Of a stretch of 64,000 nucleotides of DNA, positions 9,066 through 17,169 are shown piece after piece (the stretch's first letter is position 1; each line of letters opens with the position of its first letter). The stretch covers positions 434,001 through 498,000 of the forward strand of contig NZ_CAJPUX010000002.1 in the NCBI RefSeq assembly GCF_905397285.1. The letters are read 5' to 3'. This DNA comes from Cupriavidus plantarum (lineage in GTDB: Bacteria; Pseudomonadota; Gammaproteobacteria; Burkholderiales; Burkholderiaceae). A program made the translations under genes and the position numbers. The notes below the pieces were generated by a model. It saw only the letters and a program-made list of their open reading frames with translations. It had not been told where the DNA came from and did no database searches.

Positions 9066-9137
9066 CCATTCCCCTCTCTCTCTCTCTTTGCTGCCTGCCC
9101 AACTTCGCCGGTTTTGCCAACCGGTCTCCCTCCGTCG

Positions 9138-10289
9138 TTATTTCGACAATTCCGACAGCCGCACGGGCTGGATCTTGCCGTTCTGCACCCATCCCACCAC
9201 GGTATCGGCCACGGTGCCGCCCCTGGCATCGAGACCTTCCACCTCGTTGGGGTTCGCGTCCTTCGGCAGCGCCTTGAACGCATCGGCCATCTTCGCGCGG
9301 ATGGCGGTGGCGTCGCTGGTACTGTTGGCAAGCTTCATGGCGCCGACGAGCGCATAGACGGCCGTGTAGTTTAGCGACATCTCGGTGGTGGCATCCTTGT
9401 TGCCGTGCGACTTGCGATAACGCGCGTTGTACGCCTGCGTGACGGGGCGCGCGTCGTTGACCAGCGGCATCACGCCGATGGACCCTTCCAGCATGGCAAG
9501 GCCATTCGTGACCTTCGCCATCTCGTCCATCTTTGCCTGATCCATGATGATGAAGCCACCCTTGAAGCCGAGTTCGCGCGCCTGCTTGACGACGAGCGCG
9601 GTGGGCTCCGATGGCCCGCCGACGAACATCACGTCGGGCTTGTCGGCGATGGCGCGCGAGACGCCCGTGTAGAAGTCGGTGGCCTTGGTGTAGGACATCG
9701 GATTGTTGCCGACGATCTTGCCGCCCGCGCCCTCCCACGCCGGGACGAACGCCTGCACCCATGCCTTCGCATAGTCGTGATCGGCCGGGACCAGGGCCAC
9801 GTTCTTGCCGTAGCGCTTCATCTGCGCCTTGACGAAGGGGTCGATGTAGCCCGTGTAAGCCGGCGGGATGCGGATGGTCAGCTTGTTGCCGGCATCGGTG
9901 ATGCGCGGCACGCTCGAGTACGCCATGACCAGGAACTTCTCCTGCTCGTTGAACGCCTGCAGCGCGAAGATGCCGCCCGAGTGCGGCACGAACACGGCGG
10001 GCACCTTGTGCTGCTGCACCAGGCGTCGCGCGTTGATTGCGGCCTCCGCCGGCGCGTACTTGTCGTCAAGCGCGACCACCTCGAACTTCACCTTCTTGCC
10101 GGCGATCTCGGGGTTGGTCGCATTGATCTCGTCCACGGCCATCTGCACGCCGGACAACACGTTCTTGCCGTACAGCGCGGCGCCACCTGAAAGCGGCCCC
10201 GTATAGCCAAGCTTGACGACTTCCTGCGCGAACGCCGGCACGGTGGCCAGCAGCGCCGCCAGCGCGGCGGCAACGGTCTTGCGCTTCAT
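9138..10289 (-). CDS. livK: ABC transporter periplasmic substrate-binding protein, Leu/Ile/Val (LivK) family
   Basis: 383 aa with a signal peptide (MKRKTVAAALAALLATVPAF, cleavage after AFA). The mature part has the type I periplasmic-binding fold of the Leu/Ile/Val family: KLGYTGPLSGGAALYGKNVL near residue 26 and VFVPHSGGIFALQAFNEQEK in the first lobe hinge. AAGGAGAG precedes ATG 10289. It is the last gene of a five-gene operon (H-M-G-F-K) and lies 34 bp after livF. In these bacteria this family binds amino acids, urea, amides or aromatic acids as well as leucine, so the exact ligand is open. Confidence 0.9.
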   Translation of the reverse strand: MKRKTVAAALAALLATVPAFAQEVVKLGYTGPLSGGAALYGKNVLSGVQMAVDEINATNPEIAGKKVKFEVVALDDKYAPAEAAINARRLVQQHKVPAVFVPHSGGIFALQAFNEQEKFLVMAYSSVPRITDAGNKLTIRIPPAYTGYIDPFVKAQMKRYGKNVALVPADHDYAKAWVQAFVPAWEGAGGKIVGNNPMSYTKATDFYTGVSRAIADKPDVMFVGGPSEPTALVVKQARELGFKGGFIIMDQAKMDEMAKVTNGLAMLEGSIGVMPLVNDARPVTQAYNARYRKSHGNKDATTEMSLNYTAVYALVGAMKLANSTSDATAIRAKMADAFKALPKDANPNEVEGLDARGGTVADTVVGWVQNGKIQPVRLSELSK

Positions 10290-10307
10290 GTCTCTCTCCT
10301 TGTCGTA

Positions 10308-10337
10308 TTAACCGCCGATGTCGTTAACCGCCGATGT
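10308..10337. repeat. 16-bp-period tandem duplication of the livF 3' end
   Basis: The 14-mer TTAACCGCCGATGT occurs at 10308-10321 and again at 10324-10337. The second copy contains the real livF stop codon (TTA on the plus strand = TAA) and the last codons. The first copy therefore repeats the last residues and the stop in the livF-livK spacer. Confidence 0.85.
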
Positions 10338-11031
10338 AGGCCTTGCGGATGCCTTCGTCCTTCAGCAGCGTGTCGCGATCGCCCTCCATGACGATACGGC
10401 CGCTTTCGATCACGTACGCGCGATGCGCGATGCCCAGCGCCGCGTACGCATTCTGTTCCGCGAGCAGCACCGTGGTGCCCGCGCGGTTGATGCGCTGGAT
10501 GACCTCGAACATCTGCTTCACCACGAGCGGCGCGAGCCCGAGGGACGGCTCGTCGAGCAGCAGCGCGCGCGGGCGGCTCATCAACGCGCGGCCCAGCGCG
10601 ACCATCTGCTGCTGGCCGCCGGAAAGCGACCCGGCGGCATCCTCGCGCTTCTGATGCAGGATGGGGAACAGTTCGTACACTTCGTCGAGCGTGCGGCGGA
10701 TGCCCGCGCGGTCCCGCCGATGCACGTAGGCGCCAAGCGTGAGGTTCTTCTCGACGGTCATGGCCGGGAACAGCTTGCGTCCCTCCGGGCAGTGCACGAG
10801 ACCCGCCTGCACGATCTGCGACGGCTTCATGCCGCTCAGTTCGCGGCCGTCGAAACGCATGCTGCCACCGTTCGTCCGATGAATGCCGCTCATCGCGAGG
10901 AAGATCGAGCTCTTCCCCGCGCCGTTGGCGCCGAGCAGCACCACGAGCTCGCCCGCGCCCGCGTGGAGCGAGACGTCTTCGAGCGCGCGAAAGCTGCCGT
11001 ACGAGAGCGATACCCGTTCAAGCTGCAACAT
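10324..11031 (-). CDS. livF: Branched-chain amino acid ABC transporter ATP-binding protein LivF
   Basis: 235 aa, the usual LivF length. Walker A is GANGAGKSS (about residues 33-41), the ABC signature is [15 protein letters not shown] (about 135-149), and Walker B is [13 protein letters not shown]. It is one of two cytoplasmic ATPases powering the LivHM permease. It overlaps livG by 14 bp (start ATG 11031, GGGAG upstream). All catalytic motifs are intact, in contrast to its partner LivG. Confidence 0.94.
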   Translation of the reverse strand: MLQLERVSLSYGSFRALEDVSLHAGAGELVVLLGANGAGKSSIFLAMSGIHRTNGGSMRFDGRELSGMKPSQIVQAGLVHCPEGRKLFPAMTVEKNLTLGAYVHRRDRAGIRRTLDEVYELFPILHQKREDAAGSLSGGQQQMVALGRALMSRPRALLLDEPSLGLAPLVVKQMFEVIQRINRAGTTVLLAEQNAYAALGIAHRAYVIESGRIVMEGDRDTLLKDEGIRKAYIGG

Positions 11032-11809
11032 GGTCGGCTCCCATGGGGTCGATAACAGGCGCCGCGCCCAGATAGGCTTCGATGACTTGCGGGTCCCGCT
11101 GGATCTGCGCGGGCGTGCCCTCGGCGATCTTCTGGCCGTAGTTCAGCACCATGATCTTGTCGGCGATGCGCATGATCATGTCCATCTTGTGTTCGATGAG
11201 GCAGACCGTTTTGCCGTGCTTCACCATCTTGCGGATAAGTTCGGACAGGCCAACGGTCTCCTCCGGGTTCACGCCGCCCGCCGGCTCGTCGAGCAGCAGC
11301 AGTTCCGGATCGGTGGTCCACGCCAGCGCGAACGCCACGCGCTTGCGCGCCTCCTGCGTGATATCGCCGGCGAGTTCGTGGGCGAGGTGCGAGAGTCCGA
11401 CGAAGTCGAGCGCGGCTTCCGCCTTCTCCCGGCAGCGTGCTTCTTCCTCGCGCCAGCGGCGCGTGTGGAGCAGCACGTCGGCGAGGCCCGACCGCGTGCG
11501 CAGCCGGTGGCCGACGATCAGGTTGTCGAGCACGGTGGCGCGGTCGAACAGTGACGTGGCCTGGAACGTGCGCGCCACGCCCAGGCGCGCGATGCGGTCC
11601 GCGCGCAGGCCCGCCACGTCGGTGCCCTTGAAGCGGATCTCTCCGGACGTAGGCGCATGCGTCCCCGCGATCAGGTTGAAGAACGTGGTCTTGCCCGCGC
11701 CATTGGGGCCGATGATCGCGTTGATCTGTCCGGCCTCGAACGTCACCGAGACATCGCTGACCGCAGTCAGGCCGCCGAACGTTTTGGTCAGGTTGCGGAT
11801 TTCAAGCAT
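11018..11809 (-). CDS. livG: Branched-chain amino acid ABC transporter ATP-binding protein LivG
   Basis: 263 aa. Walker A is GPNGAGKTT (about residues 34-42), Walker B is [15 protein letters not shown], and the H-loop is CLIEHKMD. The ABC signature is unusual: where LivG normally has LSYGQQRRLEIAR, this protein reads [17 protein letters not shown]. Proteins with this ITQE-type signature occur in related liv-like systems, so it is probably a lineage feature, not damage. GGGAG precedes ATG 11809. The gene overlaps livM by 8 bp and livF by 14 bp, so the cassette is tightly coupled. Confidence 0.92.
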   Translation of the reverse strand: MLEIRNLTKTFGGLTAVSDVSVTFEAGQINAIIGPNGAGKTTFFNLIAGTHAPTSGEIRFKGTDVAGLRADRIARLGVARTFQATSLFDRATVLDNLIVGHRLRTRSGLADVLLHTRRWREEEARCREKAEAALDFVGLSHLAHELAGDITQEARKRVAFALAWTTDPELLLLDEPAGGVNPEETVGLSELIRKMVKHGKTVCLIEHKMDMIMRIADKIMVLNYGQKIAEGTPAQIQRDPQVIEAYLGAAPVIDPMGADHVAA

Positions 11810-12857
11810 GGTCGGCTCCCGGGCGGGTGGTCATGGGGCGGCGCGCGGCGGCTGCGTGCCGGTCTCCCTCATCGCGGACGTCGCGGGCGTCCCGGGCGGA
11901 GGCGCGCCGCAACGCGGCCGAGCGCCGGGCGCGGCGGGCCAGGAACGCGCCGACGATGCCTTCGGGGAAGAAGATGATCAGCAGCACCAGCACCGGCCCG
12001 AACACCAGCATGCGGTAGTCCTGCAGAAACTGCAGCGTCTGCGTGACCCACGGCACGAGTACCGAACCGAGCAGCGGTCCGAGCAGGGTGCCTGTCCCGC
12101 CGACGAGCATCGCCATGACCATGTCGAACGTGAGATCCGTGCGCGCGATATCGGGTCCCAGGAAGCGGACCTGTCCCGCGTAGAGGGCGCCCGCGAAGCC
12201 GGCATAGCCCACCGACAGCACGAACGACAGCATCTTCGTGCGCATGAGGCCAATGCCCAGCGCTTCCGCCAGCACGTCGCTGTTGCGCACCGCCATCAGG
12301 CTCCGGCCGAGCAGGGACGTGACGATGCGATGCATGATGAAGGTGCCCACGACCAGGAACGCGAGCACGAGGTAATACTGCGCGGTCACGCTGTCGAAGG
12401 ACAGGGGCCCGATCGGCGCTGGCACCGGGATGCCGATGAGCCCGACCGTACCGTGCGTGAGGGACTCCCACTTCTCGATCAGCAGATAGATGATGTAGCC
12501 GATGCACATCGTGAAGATCGCGAAGTAGTGCCCCTTGAGCCGTAGCGAGACGGCACCCACGACGAAGCCCACCGCCATGCAGAGGCAGCCTGACAGCGCG
12601 AATGCGAGCCAGAACGGCACGCCGTGATCGACGGTCAGGATGCCCAGTGTGTACGCGCCGATCGCCATGAAGCCGCCATGCGCGAGATTGAGCTGGCCTG
12701 TGTAGCCGGTCAGCAGGTTCAGGCCCAGCGTGGCAATCGCATAGATGAACGCGAGCGTCGTCACGGTGATGAAGTAGCTGTTGGGCACGCACAGCGGAAA
12801 CGCGATGGCGATGGCCAGCAGCAGGGCCCAGCCGGCCTTGCCTTGCAGTGATGTCAT
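11802..12857 (-). CDS. livM: Branched-chain amino acid ABC transporter permease LivM
   Basis: 351 aa with about nine membrane segments and the LivM hallmark GLNLLTGYTGQLNLAHGGFM near residues 45-64, plus the coupling region ALGIGLMRTKMLSFVLSVGY. A charged Arg-rich C-terminal tail of about 35 residues extends into the livG overlap. GAGGAG precedes ATG 12857. It forms the inner-membrane channel with LivH. livH ends 10 bp upstream. Confidence 0.93.
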   Translation of the reverse strand: MTSLQGKAGWALLLAIAIAFPLCVPNSYFITVTTLAFIYAIATLGLNLLTGYTGQLNLAHGGFMAIGAYTLGILTVDHGVPFWLAFALSGCLCMAVGFVVGAVSLRLKGHYFAIFTMCIGYIIYLLIEKWESLTHGTVGLIGIPVPAPIGPLSFDSVTAQYYLVLAFLVVGTFIMHRIVTSLLGRSLMAVRNSDVLAEALGIGLMRTKMLSFVLSVGYAGFAGALYAGQVRFLGPDIARTDLTFDMVMAMLVGGTGTLLGPLLGSVLVPWVTQTLQFLQDYRMLVFGPVLVLLIIFFPEGIVGAFLARRARRSAALRRASARDARDVRDEGDRHAAAARRPMTTRPGADHA

Positions 12858-12867
12858 GGGGAACTCC

Positions 12868-13731
12868 TCAGGCCATGCGGCCGGCGAACAGGCCTTGCGG
12901 CCGTACCGAGAGAATCAGCACGAGCAGCAGGAACGCGATGATGTCCTTGTAGTCGGTGGACACGTAGAAGCCACCGAAGCTTTCGGCCATGCCGATGATC
13001 AGGCCGCCGACGATGGCGCCGGGGATGCTGCCCATGCCGCCGAGGATGATGATCACGAACGCCTTCGTGATCACGAGGTTGCCCATGCTCGGATAAACGA
13101 GGTTGATCGGCGCGTATAGCGTGGCCGCGACCGCCGCCAGCGCGCCGGAAATTGCGAAGACCAACAGCGTGACGCGCGTGGCGTCGATGCCGACCAGCGC
13201 CGCGCCGTCGCGGTTCTGCGCCATCGCGACGATCGTGGAACCTGTCACCGTGCGCGTGAGGAACAGGTGCAGCAGCACCATGAGTCCGAAGGCGGCGGCG
13301 ATGATCAGCAGCCGCTGCATCGGCGCGGTCAGGCCGAAGAGCTCGACCATCTGCCCGTAGGGCGTAGGCATGCGATGGAAGTCCGCGCCCCAGAGCGCCT
13401 GCGCGCCCGCTTCGAGGAACAGCAGGATGCCGATGGCCGCGATCATGTCGTGCACTTCCGGCGCGTTACGCAGCGGATGAAACACCAGCCGGTCCGCGAG
13501 CATCGACAGGCACGCCACCGTGCCCGCGGCGGCAAGCATCGCGAACCAGTAGTTGACGCCGTACGACGTCATCAGGAAGTAGGACACATACGCGCCGGCC
13601 ATGTAGAACGCGCCGTGCGCGAAGTTCGGCACGTGCAGAATGCCGTAGACCAGCGTGAGGCCCAGTGCGACGAGGCTATACACGCCGCCCAGCGTCAGGC
13701 CATTGAGGAACTGCTGAAAAAACAAAGCCAC
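12868..13731 (-). CDS. livH: Branched-chain amino acid ABC transporter permease LivH
   Basis: 287 aa from a GTG start at 13731, chosen because AAGGAGA lies 6 nt upstream and the protein then begins at the family's usual point (ALFFQQFLNGLTLGGVYSLV). A longer in-frame extension to 13896 reads as non-protein-like Arg/Thr/Ala sequence. There are about eight membrane segments; the conserved YGILHVPNFAHGAFYMAGAY is near residue 35. It is the first gene of the liv operon, transcribed away from the IclR gene. Confidence 0.92.
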   Translation of the reverse strand: MALFFQQFLNGLTLGGVYSLVALGLTLVYGILHVPNFAHGAFYMAGAYVSYFLMTSYGVNYWFAMLAAAGTVACLSMLADRLVFHPLRNAPEVHDMIAAIGILLFLEAGAQALWGADFHRMPTPYGQMVELFGLTAPMQRLLIIAAAFGLMVLLHLFLTRTVTGSTIVAMAQNRDGAALVGIDATRVTLLVFAISGALAAVAATLYAPINLVYPSMGNLVITKAFVIIILGGMGSIPGAIVGGLIIGMAESFGGFYVSTDYKDIIAFLLLVLILSVRPQGLFAGRMA

Positions 13732-14131
13732 GGTCGTCTCCTTCGCTGCTGCATCGTTCGCCCGGCGGCGCGATGCGCGTGCTTGTGTTTGACCGTCTGT
13801 GCGGTCCCGTGACGCCGTGTTGTGCACGGTCGTTCGTTTTTTGTTCAGCGGACTTTTGCATGGTCGTTCGCCCAGCGTCAAGCGATATGGCCGCATATTC
13901 CGCAGATCGAAATAGGACGCGGAAACCTCGCTGTGCCGCGGGGATTTTCCTCAGTGGAATCCCTGATTTGCGGCGTCGGCCGTGTGGCGGACAGTGCTTC
14001 GCGTGATGTCGCGCGCGGGATATGTACGGGGTCAATACCGACCATCGATGCGGCACATATCATTCGCGCGCATGTCCCCGGGATTCCCCCGTGATTTCCA
14101 GTCGTGACTTCCCCTTCGACGGCAGCCTTGC
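13732..14131. promoter_or_regulatory. Divergent intergenic region, livH / iclR-type gene
   Basis: About 400 bp without a credible gene. It must hold the promoters of both divergent units. One inverted repeat is visible: GGGATT (13941-13946) and AATCCC (13958-13963), with a related GGGATTCCCCC near 14080. These could be IclR operator halves, but the match to any known consensus is not strong. No clear -35/-10 pair was identified. Confidence 0.4.
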
Positions 14132-14977
14132 ATGAAGCGATCCACCTCGATTCCGCAGCCCGTAGACGCGGCCCTCGTGTCCGGCGCGACCGTGTTGCCC
14201 CTCGACGATGACGATCGGAATTTCGTCGGCGCCCTGGCGCGCGGGCTCGAACTGCTGCGCGCGTTCGGTCCCGGCGACGACTACCTCGGCAATGCCGAAC
14301 TGTCGCGCCGCACCGGCATTCCACGTCCCACGGTCTCACGCCTGACCTATACGCTGGCAAGCCTCGGCTACCTCGTCTACGTGGAGAGCCACGAAAAATA
14401 TCGCGTGGGGCAGGGCGCGCTGCTGCCAGCGCATCGCTATCTCGCGGGGGCGGGCATTCGCGACATCGCGCAACCGCTGATGCAATCCCTCGCCTTTGCT
14501 ACGGGCTGCACGGTGGCGCTCGCCGCCCCCGACCGGCACGACATGCTTTACCTCGAAGCGTGCCAGCCGCGCGGTGGTCTCGTCATGCGGCTCACGCCGG
14601 GCTCCCGCTTGCCGATGGCGAGTTCCGCCATCGGCCGCGCATGGCTGGCGGGGCTCGATCCCTCGCGGCGCGCGGCGGTCATCTCCGAGCTCGAACGACA
14701 TTACGGTCCGCGCTGGCCCGGGCTGCGGACGAAGCTCGACCGCACGTTGCGCGAGTACGCGCGGCGCGGCTTCTGCGTCGCGCACGCGGAGTGGGACCGC
14801 TCGGTCAGCGGCGTGGCCGCGCCTGTGCGGCTCGAGGATGGCCGCGAGGTGCTGTCGATCAATATCGGCGGCGCGTCCACGCGCCTCTCGCCGGAAATCC
14901 TCGAGACCAATCTCGGGCCCCGTATCCGCGATCTCGCTCACACGCTGCAGCAACGGCTGTGGCACCACGCCGCCTGA
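14132..14977 (+). CDS. IclR-family transcriptional regulator
   Basis: 281 aa. The N-terminal winged helix-turn-helix lies at about residues 28-90, with LARGLELLRAFGPGDDYLGN, the recognition helix region GIPRPTVSRLTYTLASLGYL, and the wing YRVGQGALL. The C-terminal effector domain (about 105-278) contains the ligand-pocket pattern YLEACQPRGG and GRAWLAGL. A long 27-residue N-terminal extension precedes the HTH. It is divergent from livH and 46 bp upstream of the SDR/Bug operon, so it probably controls one or both in response to a small acid or amide (inference). Confidence 0.9.
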   Translation: MKRSTSIPQPVDAALVSGATVLPLDDDDRNFVGALARGLELLRAFGPGDDYLGNAELSRRTGIPRPTVSRLTYTLASLGYLVYVESHEKYRVGQGALLPAHRYLAGAGIRDIAQPLMQSLAFATGCTVALAAPDRHDMLYLEACQPRGGLVMRLTPGSRLPMASSAIGRAWLAGLDPSRRAAVISELERHYGPRWPGLRTKLDRTLREYARRGFCVAHAEWDRSVSGVAAPVRLEDGREVLSINIGGASTRLSPEILETNLGPRIRDLAHTLQQRLWHHAA

Positions 14978-15023
14978 TGGCGGCGAAGGTACGTTTCGCT
15001 CAAAGCAAAGAGGAGGTAATGCA

Positions 15024-15833
15024 ATGGAGGTTCGTGGCAAATGCGTCGTCGTGACCGGTGGCGCCAACGGCATCGGGCGCGCGCTGTGCGACGCGTTCGC
15101 GCGCGGCGGCGCGCGCGCGATCGGCATCGCGGATATCGACCCGTCTACCGCGGCATCGGTCGCGGCGGCCGTGCAGGCAAAGTACCCGGCGTGCCAGACG
15201 CTGCCCCGGCGCGTCGACGTGTCCAGCGAGGCAGCGGTGCAGGCGTTCGCCGACGAGTTCACGGGGCGGTTCGGCCAGATCGATGTGTTCTGCTCGAACG
15301 CAGGGATCATGATGCGCAAGGGCATCGAGACCACCGACGTCGAGTGGCTCCGCATGTGGGGCGTCAACGTGATGGGCCACGTCAACGCGGCCAAGGCGGT
15401 TCTCCCGCAGATGCTCGCGCGCGGCAGCGGCTACTTCGTCAATACGGTATCCGCGGCGGGCCTGCTGTCGCAGATTGGCTCCGCGTCGTATGCCACGACC
15501 AAGCATGCGGCGATCGGCTTCGCCGAGTGGCTGTCGATCACCTACGGCGACCGCGGCATCCGCGTCAGCTGCGTCTGCCCGCAGGGTGTGCAGACGCGCA
15601 TGCTGCTGGGCGAGGACGGCGCGCGCAAGGGCTTTCTGCAGGAGGGTTCCGTCACGCCCGAGTTCGTCGCGGAGAAGACGCTAGAGGGGATCGCCAACGA
15701 GCAGTTCCTCATCCTGCCGCACGAGGAGGTGCTCGAGTATTACCGCCGCAAGGGAAAGGACTACGACCGCTGGCTGCGTGGCATGCGCCGGCTGCAAGAA
15801 CAGGTTTCACAGCAGTTCGGCCTCGGCATCTGA
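15024..15833 (+). CDS. Short-chain dehydrogenase/reductase (SDR)
   Basis: 269 aa, classical SDR. The cofactor motif TGGANGIG is at residues 11-18, NAG at 92-94, and the catalytic triad is Ser143, Tyr156 and Lys160 (YATTK). It should oxidise or reduce a hydroxyl or carbonyl group with NAD(P)(H). ATG 15024 follows AGGAGG at 15011-15016. Asp37 and Asp39 after the second beta-strand (GIADIDP) suggest NAD preference. A Bug receptor follows 41 bp later and an IclR regulator precedes it, so it probably belongs to catabolism of the imported acid. The substrate is unknown. Confidence 0.9.
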   Translation: MEVRGKCVVVTGGANGIGRALCDAFARGGARAIGIADIDPSTAASVAAAVQAKYPACQTLPRRVDVSSEAAVQAFADEFTGRFGQIDVFCSNAGIMMRKGIETTDVEWLRMWGVNVMGHVNAAKAVLPQMLARGSGYFVNTVSAAGLLSQIGSASYATTKHAAIGFAEWLSITYGDRGIRVSCVCPQGVQTRMLLGEDGARKGFLQEGSVTPEFVAEKTLEGIANEQFLILPHEEVLEYYRRKGKDYDRWLRGMRRLQEQVSQQFGLGI

Positions 15834-15874
15834 CGCCGGTGCCCGCACCCATAACAACTCAGGAGACAGCCATC

Positions 15875-16876
15875 ATGCGTTCCGTATCGACCCCCGCCAG
15901 ACGGACGTTCGTGCTTGCCGGCATTTGCACGCTGGCCACGCTAGGCGCCATGCATGCGCCCGCCGCGCACGCGCAGGGTTATCCCAACAAGCCGATTCGC
16001 GTCGTAGTCGGCTTTCCAAGCGGCGGTGCGCCAGACATTCTCGCGCGCACGTTTTCGGAGAAGATCTCGCCGTCGTGGGGGCAGTCGGTCGTGGTTGACA
16101 ACAAGCCTGGCGCCGGTGGCAACATCGGCGCGGAGGCCGTTGCGCATGCGGCCCCAGATGGCTATACGCTCGCGCTCGGCACGGTCGGCACGCACTCGAT
16201 CAACGGCGCGCTGTACTCCAGGATGCCGTACGACATGGTCAAGGACTTCGTGCCCGTGATCCTGCTGGCGTCGACCCCCAACGTGCTCGTCGTGCACCCA
16301 TCGGTGCCCGCGAAGAACGTGCAGGAACTTATCGCGCTGGCCAAAAGCAGGCCGGGTCAACTGACGTTTGGCACGCCGGGCGTCGGCACCTCGCTGCACG
16401 TGTCCGGCGAACTCTTCAACACGATGGCCGGCACGAAGATCACGCACGTGCCATACAAGGGCCGCGCGATGGCCATCCCCGATCTGCTGGGCGGGCATAT
16501 CACGATGATGTTCGACAACCTGCCGTCGGCCCTGCCGGTGGTCAAGGAAGGCAAGCTCCGCGCGCTCGGCGTGACCAGCGCGAAGCGCTCGCCGTCGGCA
16601 CCGGACATTCCGACCATCGCGGAGCAGGGGCTCCCGGGCTATGAAGCGGAATCGTGGTTCGCGGTCTTCGCGCCGTCGGGCACGCCGAAGGAGGTCGTCG
16701 ACAAGCTCAATGCCGAGCTGAACCGCATCTTCGAATTGCCGGACGTGAAGCAGAAGCTCGCCACGCTCGGGCTCGATCCGGTACTCGGCTCGCCCGACAG
16801 GCTCGCCGCCTACCAGAAGAGCGAGATCGCCAAGTGGGCGAAGGTGGTGAAGGAGTCGGGCGCGAAGGCGGAATAA
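15875..16876 (+). CDS. Bug-family (TctC-type) tripartite tricarboxylate receptor
   Basis: 333 aa. A signal peptide (cleavage after AHA, about residue 32) precedes the Bug fold: YPNKPIRVVVGFPSGGAPDI, then the ligand-loop motif NKPGAGGNIGAEAVAHAAPD, and HVPYKG near residue 190. AGGAGA precedes ATG 15875. Bug proteins bind small carboxylates, amides or aromatic acids in the periplasm and feed TctAB-type permeases or signal systems. No permease is adjacent. It shares an operon with the SDR gene. Confidence 0.92.
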   Translation: MRSVSTPARRTFVLAGICTLATLGAMHAPAAHAQGYPNKPIRVVVGFPSGGAPDILARTFSEKISPSWGQSVVVDNKPGAGGNIGAEAVAHAAPDGYTLALGTVGTHSINGALYSRMPYDMVKDFVPVILLASTPNVLVVHPSVPAKNVQELIALAKSRPGQLTFGTPGVGTSLHVSGELFNTMAGTKITHVPYKGRAMAIPDLLGGHITMMFDNLPSALPVVKEGKLRALGVTSAKRSPSAPDIPTIAEQGLPGYEAESWFAVFAPSGTPKEVVDKLNAELNRIFELPDVKQKLATLGLDPVLGSPDRLAAYQKSEIAKWAKVVKESGAKAE

Positions 16877-16900
16877 GCATACGACAGGCCTCCCCCCAGG

Positions 16901-16948
16901 GTGCCACACCGCCCCGCCCCGCCCTGAGGCGGCACGGAAGTGTTTTTT
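16901..16948 (+). terminator. Probable terminator after the SDR/Bug operon
   Basis: GTGCC...CGCC at 16901-16913 can pair with GGCGGCAC (16928-16935), with a bulge. A TGTTTTTT run ends at 16948. It lies 25 nt after the Bug stop codon. The stem is imperfect, so this is tentative. Confidence 0.5.
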
Positions 16949-16991
16949 GTGGCGTCATTTGATACTTTCGGCATTTGTCCGTCGATTGTTT

Positions 16992-17021
16992 GCCGATCGC
17001 CCGGCGCGCCGGGCGATCGGC
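16992..17021. repeat. Perfect 30-bp palindrome
   Basis: The 15-mer GCCGATCGCCCGGCG at 16992-17006 is followed at once by its exact reverse complement (17007-17021), with no spacer and no mismatch. There is no T-run on either side. It lies between the Bug operon terminator and the Fur box of the TonB receptor, so it may be a protein site, a bidirectional stem or a REP-like element. Confidence 0.85.
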
Positions 17022-17102
17022 CACCTCATGCCACCCACACTGTCGCGCGCCCGCAACGTCACGTCGTCTGTAGCGGAATTCTTTCAGTCCATTACAAGGC
17101 TT

Positions 17103-17121
17103 GATAACGATTATCATTTAG
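17103..17121. promoter_or_regulatory. Fur box upstream of TonB receptor
   Basis: GATAACGATTATCATTTAG matches the 19-bp Fur consensus at 14 of 19 positions, with the whole central GAT-N-ATCATT core kept. It is about 50 bp before the receptor start, where Fe-Fur would block a promoter. It supports iron-repressed expression. Confidence 0.82.
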
Positions 17122-17169
17122 AATCCTCCGGCTTTTGTGATCTTAATAAACACGCACTCGCTGGAGAAG

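Noticed and set aside
9074..9087. (CT)7 dinucleotide run
   Set aside because: It lies between the liv terminator and livK in non-coding DNA. No gene or promoter spacing depends on it, so phase variation is unlikely.
11018..11809. livG as a decayed pseudogene
   Set aside because: The frame is full length with intact Walker A, Walker B and H-loop; only the signature differs.
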